Positions 59,423-64,000 of a stretch of 64,000 nucleotides of DNA are shown piece after piece. Position numbers and translations under genes: made by a program. Source of the DNA: Nipponacmea schrenckii (lineage: Eukaryota; Mollusca; Gastropoda; Lottiidae); assembly GCA_030562195.1 (NCBI GenBank), contig JAUJPP010000012.1:10540001-10604000 (forward strand), given 5' to 3'. The notes beneath the pieces were generated by a model, which was given only the letters and a program-made list of their open reading frames with translations, searched no databases and had not been told where the DNA came from. The stretch's first letter is position 1, and every line of letters starts with the position of its first letter.

Positions 59423-60563
59423 TCTACCTGCAACTAGAAAATGATAGATATTGTTGACAACAGTAAGTGTTGGCTGATGTAAAAGATATTTATGATAATC
59501 AATAATTTTAATCCAACTATTGGAAATTCATGGTAAATACATGGAACTGATACAAGTTGCTATTCAAGAACAGTGTTTATGAGGTAATGTGAAAACATTG
59601 CTAAACATGTTCTATGAAGCTTGGTATTAACTGAGAAATAGTGATTATGATTAGAAGCATAATCATGATATTCAACCTTGATCTTAATGACAGGCATATA
59701 GCTCTTATGTAGGTGAAAAACCTCTGTTGGACATAGTGTCATGTGGGCTAATGACAAGGTTGATTGGTCTCCTCTTAAACAGATGTCATTAGCACTCACT
59801 TATTGATAGCATTAGAGTCATAACAAATTTATCATCAATGCTAGGTCTAAAGTGTTGTGGTTTGAAATGCTTCAAAATGGTTAAGGCACATGACAAAAGC
59901 TAAATATGGGTTGAACAAATTCAGTACAGTTGTCATTCAACCCTAATGCACCTTTAAGGTATTCACATTGACCTACTATCTTTATAGTATGTTATTGATT
60001 TGTCAAACACAATAAGTAGCTGTCAGTAGATTGGTATAGATATATATATTTATCTACTTATTACTTATACCTATAATCTATAGATCACATTCTTAGTTAT
60101 TCTTATACCTTCATTATCCAGGCTTTAACACTGTACAATAGATTTAATATAAAAATCATTTATTTTTGATGACTGTCACTTTTCTTAATGAAATTGTATT
60201 GGTGAATTTAACATGCAAGTTGAAAAACATTGTTACTCTTATTATTTTGCATGCACAAGTTAGATCAACAGGATTTATATAGAATATTCAATTAAAATAA
60301 GTTACTTAATAAGTATGCATTATAATATACACACCTCTCCATTAAGATTGTATTATATTTTGGTATTAATATTGATGATTATTTGAATTATTTACTTTAA
60401 AGAATAACACTCCAGCAATTTTGTAGTTCATGACATTTTTACTAAGGAATAGTAAAATAATTACATATTTTATTTGCTCTCTAAAAATGTTTGATTACTG
60501 AGGTCTTGAGTTGAAAATTGAAACTGTAGGCTAAAGAAGAAAAAGCTTTTAATACAGGTTAGG
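59423..60563. other. upstream region of the TRIM gene
   Basis: Likely contains the 5' UTR intron and promoter of the TRIM gene. No other feature recognised. Confidence 0.4.
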
Positions 60564-61037
60564 TTAAAGGGATAATAGGCGTTAGAACGAACATAAAATT
60601 TTAAGTTCACTCAAATTTGGACAATAACAGTATATATCCATCAGTGGACTTACCTATACAACAAAATCCCTCTAAAATCCGATAAATCCACAAAATAAAG
60701 TAGTTAATCATAAAACGCTTGAGCCATCCATCAAACGATTTTCAAATAGTGTAAATATAAAGGGAAGTAACTCTAACATGTGGGTTTTCACGTGTCCTTG
60801 ACCCCTACTGTTGAATTCCACAATGATGTTTTAGCGTTGATTTACCAGACGCTTTTATTCTCAAACTGAATGGAATCGTCGCTGGCTCACTTTTTTTTAA
60901 AATTCCGAATATATTTTTATTGTGGCTTTTTAAAATTTGGTAAAGTGTGGGATGCATACTTATTTTACTAATAGTCAATATGAAACACAAATATAAGCCG
61001 TAGGACGAGTGTATTCTAACGCCTATTATCCCTTTAA
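60564..61037. mobile_element. TTAA-flanked MITE, copy 2
   Basis: The ends are TTAAAGGGATAATAGGCGTT and AACGCCTATTATCCCTTTAA, inverted to each other, with TTAA on both sides (60564-60567 and 61034-61037). Its length is 474 bp. It is clearly related along its length to the copy in the TTC19 intron, differing by substitutions and several deletions. Confidence 0.9.
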
Positions 61038-63270
61038 AATACTTTCTCTTTCATTGATTCTCACATATAACATGTTTCTCCAACACCACTAGAACAGTGA
61101 TTGTTATTTTTCAATAGAAAGAATTTCCGTCTCCACACAATACTGCTGAAGTCAATAAAAATGATTATGAAACAGGTTGATTTTTCTGTGTATATTATTG
61201 CTGTGGTGATTCTAACCAATAATATTTTATTATCAGAGTCAAAGCATGTTCCAGTAGATGAAGACTTTATCTAAAAGTAACATTTATAATATCTCATTGG
61301 ATTCCATTGATTCAAGATTTGCTTTAATCAGGTTCTTGTATTGTAGTTAAAAAATTTGACAGTCCAGAATGGTTTTGTTATGAAAAAAATTTCTGAATTT
61401 AATGCTTTCTTATTCCAACACCTGGGAATTTAATTTCTTTTATGACAGATTGTATAACTGTGTTTCTGCACAATTATCCCTTTCCTTCATTGAAGATATT
61501 TAACATGTTTAGTAAAACTAATAGTATTTATTGTACAGATATAGTCTATTTAGGTGGGACTACTTATTATGTTTACTATTCCTTTCTTTTATCAAATTAG
61601 TTATAGTATACTGTACTAGTCTATAAGGTAGTAAATGTAGTTAAATTACTAAAGTATGTACTTTGATTAAATTTCTCATAATAAATGTCTTACTAATGCA
61701 ATGTTCAACTTTCACCACACATTAATGTGAAAATTTCTAAAAAAATTAGCAATTATATATTTTGTAGTAGAACACCATGCTTTGCTTTTTATTTGATTGC
61801 ATTTGACAATTATCAAAATTCTTACAAGTTGTAAAAACAAGTATTCCCCTTCATAACTCTCAAGTTTCAATGAACTCAATGGTATATTTACTTCTTGAAT
61901 GAAAGTATGTTATGCAGTCAGTTTTGCATAGAAATAAGTTTGGTTTAGAAATCTGGCTGGCTTATAAAGAAAATAATGAGATTAATCTCTAAGGATTGGC
62001 ATATCAAGTCTGGACAAAAATCTCTTCTTGTTCTTACTAGTTATAAATTACTTCTATTATGTTTTGTCTGATATTTGGTCAATATTCAAAATAATTGAAA
62101 GGTTTAAATTGCAAAAAGAACATCATATTGTGCATTCAGTAACTGAAGGATTTCGAGTTATTCATGTAATAACATGCTTACAAGAAACTTTTAAAGGGAA
62201 AATGAATAAGTTACAGTACTTACTAAGTATTGTTAATGCATGGTCCTTATTAATGTGTGCAATTTGTGATCCACACAGGTCAAACTTACTTAGGAACTGT
62301 CCTATTCAGTATGGTCAGTTGACCATAGTAAGCCTACATTTACTTTACAATAATTGTTTAAATGGTTGGACACTTAACTAGTTGGTTGGCATTCAGCCAA
62401 TGTTTTTTCAGCTCTCCTTAGCTGCAAGTTTCAATGAACTGGAATTGTTATCCAGTCTTCTGATAGTCTATATCAACAGGTCTTTCATGGGACTTTTGTT
62501 TCTATTGAATGATAAGACTATTGTTTCATTTTAATACCTTATTGGATTAAAACTTCGAAATCCTCAATTTAAGCATACACAATGCAAATTAGTTTAAATA
62601 ACTGATTGATATGTGGATTTATACCAGATTCAAAGGGATTAAGAGATAAGCATATAATCCAAGTTGAAGAAACTAAGGATGATCATTAAAGGGACGGATT
62701 CGCCATTTGCTTGACCAATCATACAACATTCTGAGAAACAATTAATTTTTTTAGCTAAGCTTATCAATGTGTCGAGAATTACTTGTAAAAGTAAAAATGA
62801 CGACTTATCATTTCTTGAGAAATATATATATCAGATAGCTTGCCAGGCATAATATTTCGGTAAAATTTAAAGACCATCACGAAAATTGATAGGAATCATC
62901 TTCATAATGACATTGGCCCAATAAAACAGAATCAAAAGACTCTGTAAAGAATTGTAGCCTGTAATAAGATTAAAACTTCAGTTCGAACACCATATTTGAA
63001 TTATACATAGATATATAAATTTACTTCATATTTATATGTATGTATAATTCAAATATCATGTTCATTTTAGTCAAATTCCTTGTTTGAGGTATTTTCGAAC
63101 AAATCATGCGATTTTCTTAATTTCACAGGTTTTAAAATCTATTACTTCTGAAGAACATTTACATGTATTCACAACCCAAATCCAACCCTTAACACATACA
63201 TTTGCTCCGATGACAAGTGAATTGTTAACTTAAAGAGACAGAATTGTTCATTAATAAGAAAGAGGTATTG
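61038..63270. other. intergenic DNA
   Basis: No gene recognised. TTAAAGGGACGGATTCGCC at about 62687 resembles the end of another TTAA-type element, but no inverted partner was found. At about 62832-62853 AGATAGCTTGCCAGGCATAA matches the tail of the hairpin-headed repeat in inverted orientation. A palindrome at about 62990-63055 (ATATTTGAATTATACATA and inverse) forms a long hairpin. Confidence 0.5.
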
Positions 63271-63744
63271 TTAAAGGGGCCCAGGCTTGATTTTTAGGGG
63301 TCATTTTGGGCCTTTGTTACATTTAAGTCCTCAGAAATACTCAAGCTCTAAGAAAATCGCAAAATACCTTGAAATATACCTCAAACAAAAAAATTCACTC
63401 ATCATTTATTTTCCGTTCTGTACGCGGCTGGAAAATTGTGTGTCCTGTTGACAAAGTCTCCAATTGAAAATGCATTGTAGTCTATTTATATAGATGACCG
63501 CTATTTCACGACGGGAAGGACAACCCTTTGATTACCAAGACGAACCGTTTTCCAATATGGCGGGACGTTCGTAATTTCTTAAGACTTTATGATTTTTCAA
63601 ACACGGATAATAACATGAATTTGAAGGCTCAAATTTCAAAGGTAAGCTCTGTAGACTATTTCTGATTAGCTAAGCAAAAGATTTCATGTGTTTGAGGCTG
63701 TTGGTTGATTGTCCGAAACAAACAAAAAAGTCTGGGCCCCTTAA
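63271..63744. mobile_element. second TTAA-flanked MITE family
   Basis: The left end TTAAAGGGGCCCAGGCTTG is inverted at the right as GTCTGGGCCCCTTAA, with TTAA at 63271-63274 and 63741-63744. Size 474 bp. The interior has a unique GC-richer piece (CGGCTGGAAAATTGTG near 63427, CAATATGGCGGGACG near 63554). It is unlike the other TTAA family except for target site and build, so it is probably a separate family mobilised by the same kind of transposase. Confidence 0.82.
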
Positions 63745-64000
63745 AGTTAAGTTAATTACTATTATTTGAAATTTAAGCCTATTTATCTATATAAGCTATA
63801 TTTATTTGAAAGTTATATCAAATTTCTATTCAATTTTTTAATGCAGAAAGGCTCATGTGAGAAACAAGTTTAAATATTTCATCTTATATCTGCCGTCTCT
63901 GACACACCTTTCACAGCAAACAATTTATTGCAGTCCATTTACAATATTATTAAAAATAGCATACCTCCAAATTCAATGCATGATGCTCGACGCTGGCACC
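63745..64000. other. window end
   Basis: Nothing recognised in the last 256 bases. Confidence 0.5.

Noticed and set aside
62028..62381. 117-residue plus-strand frame
   Set aside because: Begins at a non-ATG codon, has no motif and no splice context; treated as chance.

Overview
The window is AT-rich nuclear DNA from an animal. Genes are split by GT-AG introns, there is no operon layout, and much of the sequence is minisatellites, miniature inverted-repeat elements and transposon remains. The conserved proteins are metazoan. Dispersed repeats with a hairpin head, a GTCC-rich stretch and cores of 150-165 bp suggest a mollusc, possibly a gastropod such as a limpet. That placement is inference: no species-specific marker was read.

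Layout. At 1-8.6 kb there is mostly non-coding DNA with a few unassigned exon-like stretches and a 45-bp minisatellite (about 5.9-7.0 kb). At 8.6-9.7 kb on the minus strand lies the first coding exon of a NALCN auxiliary factor (FAM155/NLF-1 family), with a possible short alternative last exon. At 11.2-11.65 kb is a candidate two-exon small gene. At 12.5-13.5 kb is a foldback element with arms of roughly 300 bp. At 14.6-23.0 kb is a whole Ty3/gypsy LTR retrotransposon with a 4-bp target duplication. Its gag-pol is damaged, it has an extra third ORF coding for C2H2-like zinc fingers, and its 3' LTR is split by an insertion of about 690 bp that has its own 11-bp duplication. At 23-32 kb are a mariner-derived miniature element and a long decayed minisatellite.

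From 32.2 kb the window becomes gene-dense. RNPEP (aminopeptidase B; 13 exons, minus strand) and SLC39A7/ZIP7 (3 exons, plus strand) are head to head, 327 bp apart. TTC19 (2 exons, minus) and a TDRD5-like LOTUS/Tudor gene (14 exons, plus) form a second divergent pair. A TRIM gene (RING, two B-boxes, coiled coil, probable NHL-type propeller; one coding exon, minus) converges on the TDRD5-like gene. For every multi-exon model I checked exon length and phase by hand; all introns are GT-AG and all frames close.

The genes do not form one pathway. They are a cytosolic or secretory peptidase, an ER/Golgi zinc exporter, a mitochondrial complex III factor, a germ-granule/piRNA factor and a probable ubiquitin ligase. 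The most unusual content is the zinc-finger ORF of the LTR element, the four LOTUS domains in the TDRD5-like protein, the NDC80-like coding fragment inside the 3' LTR insertion, and several families of miniature elements.
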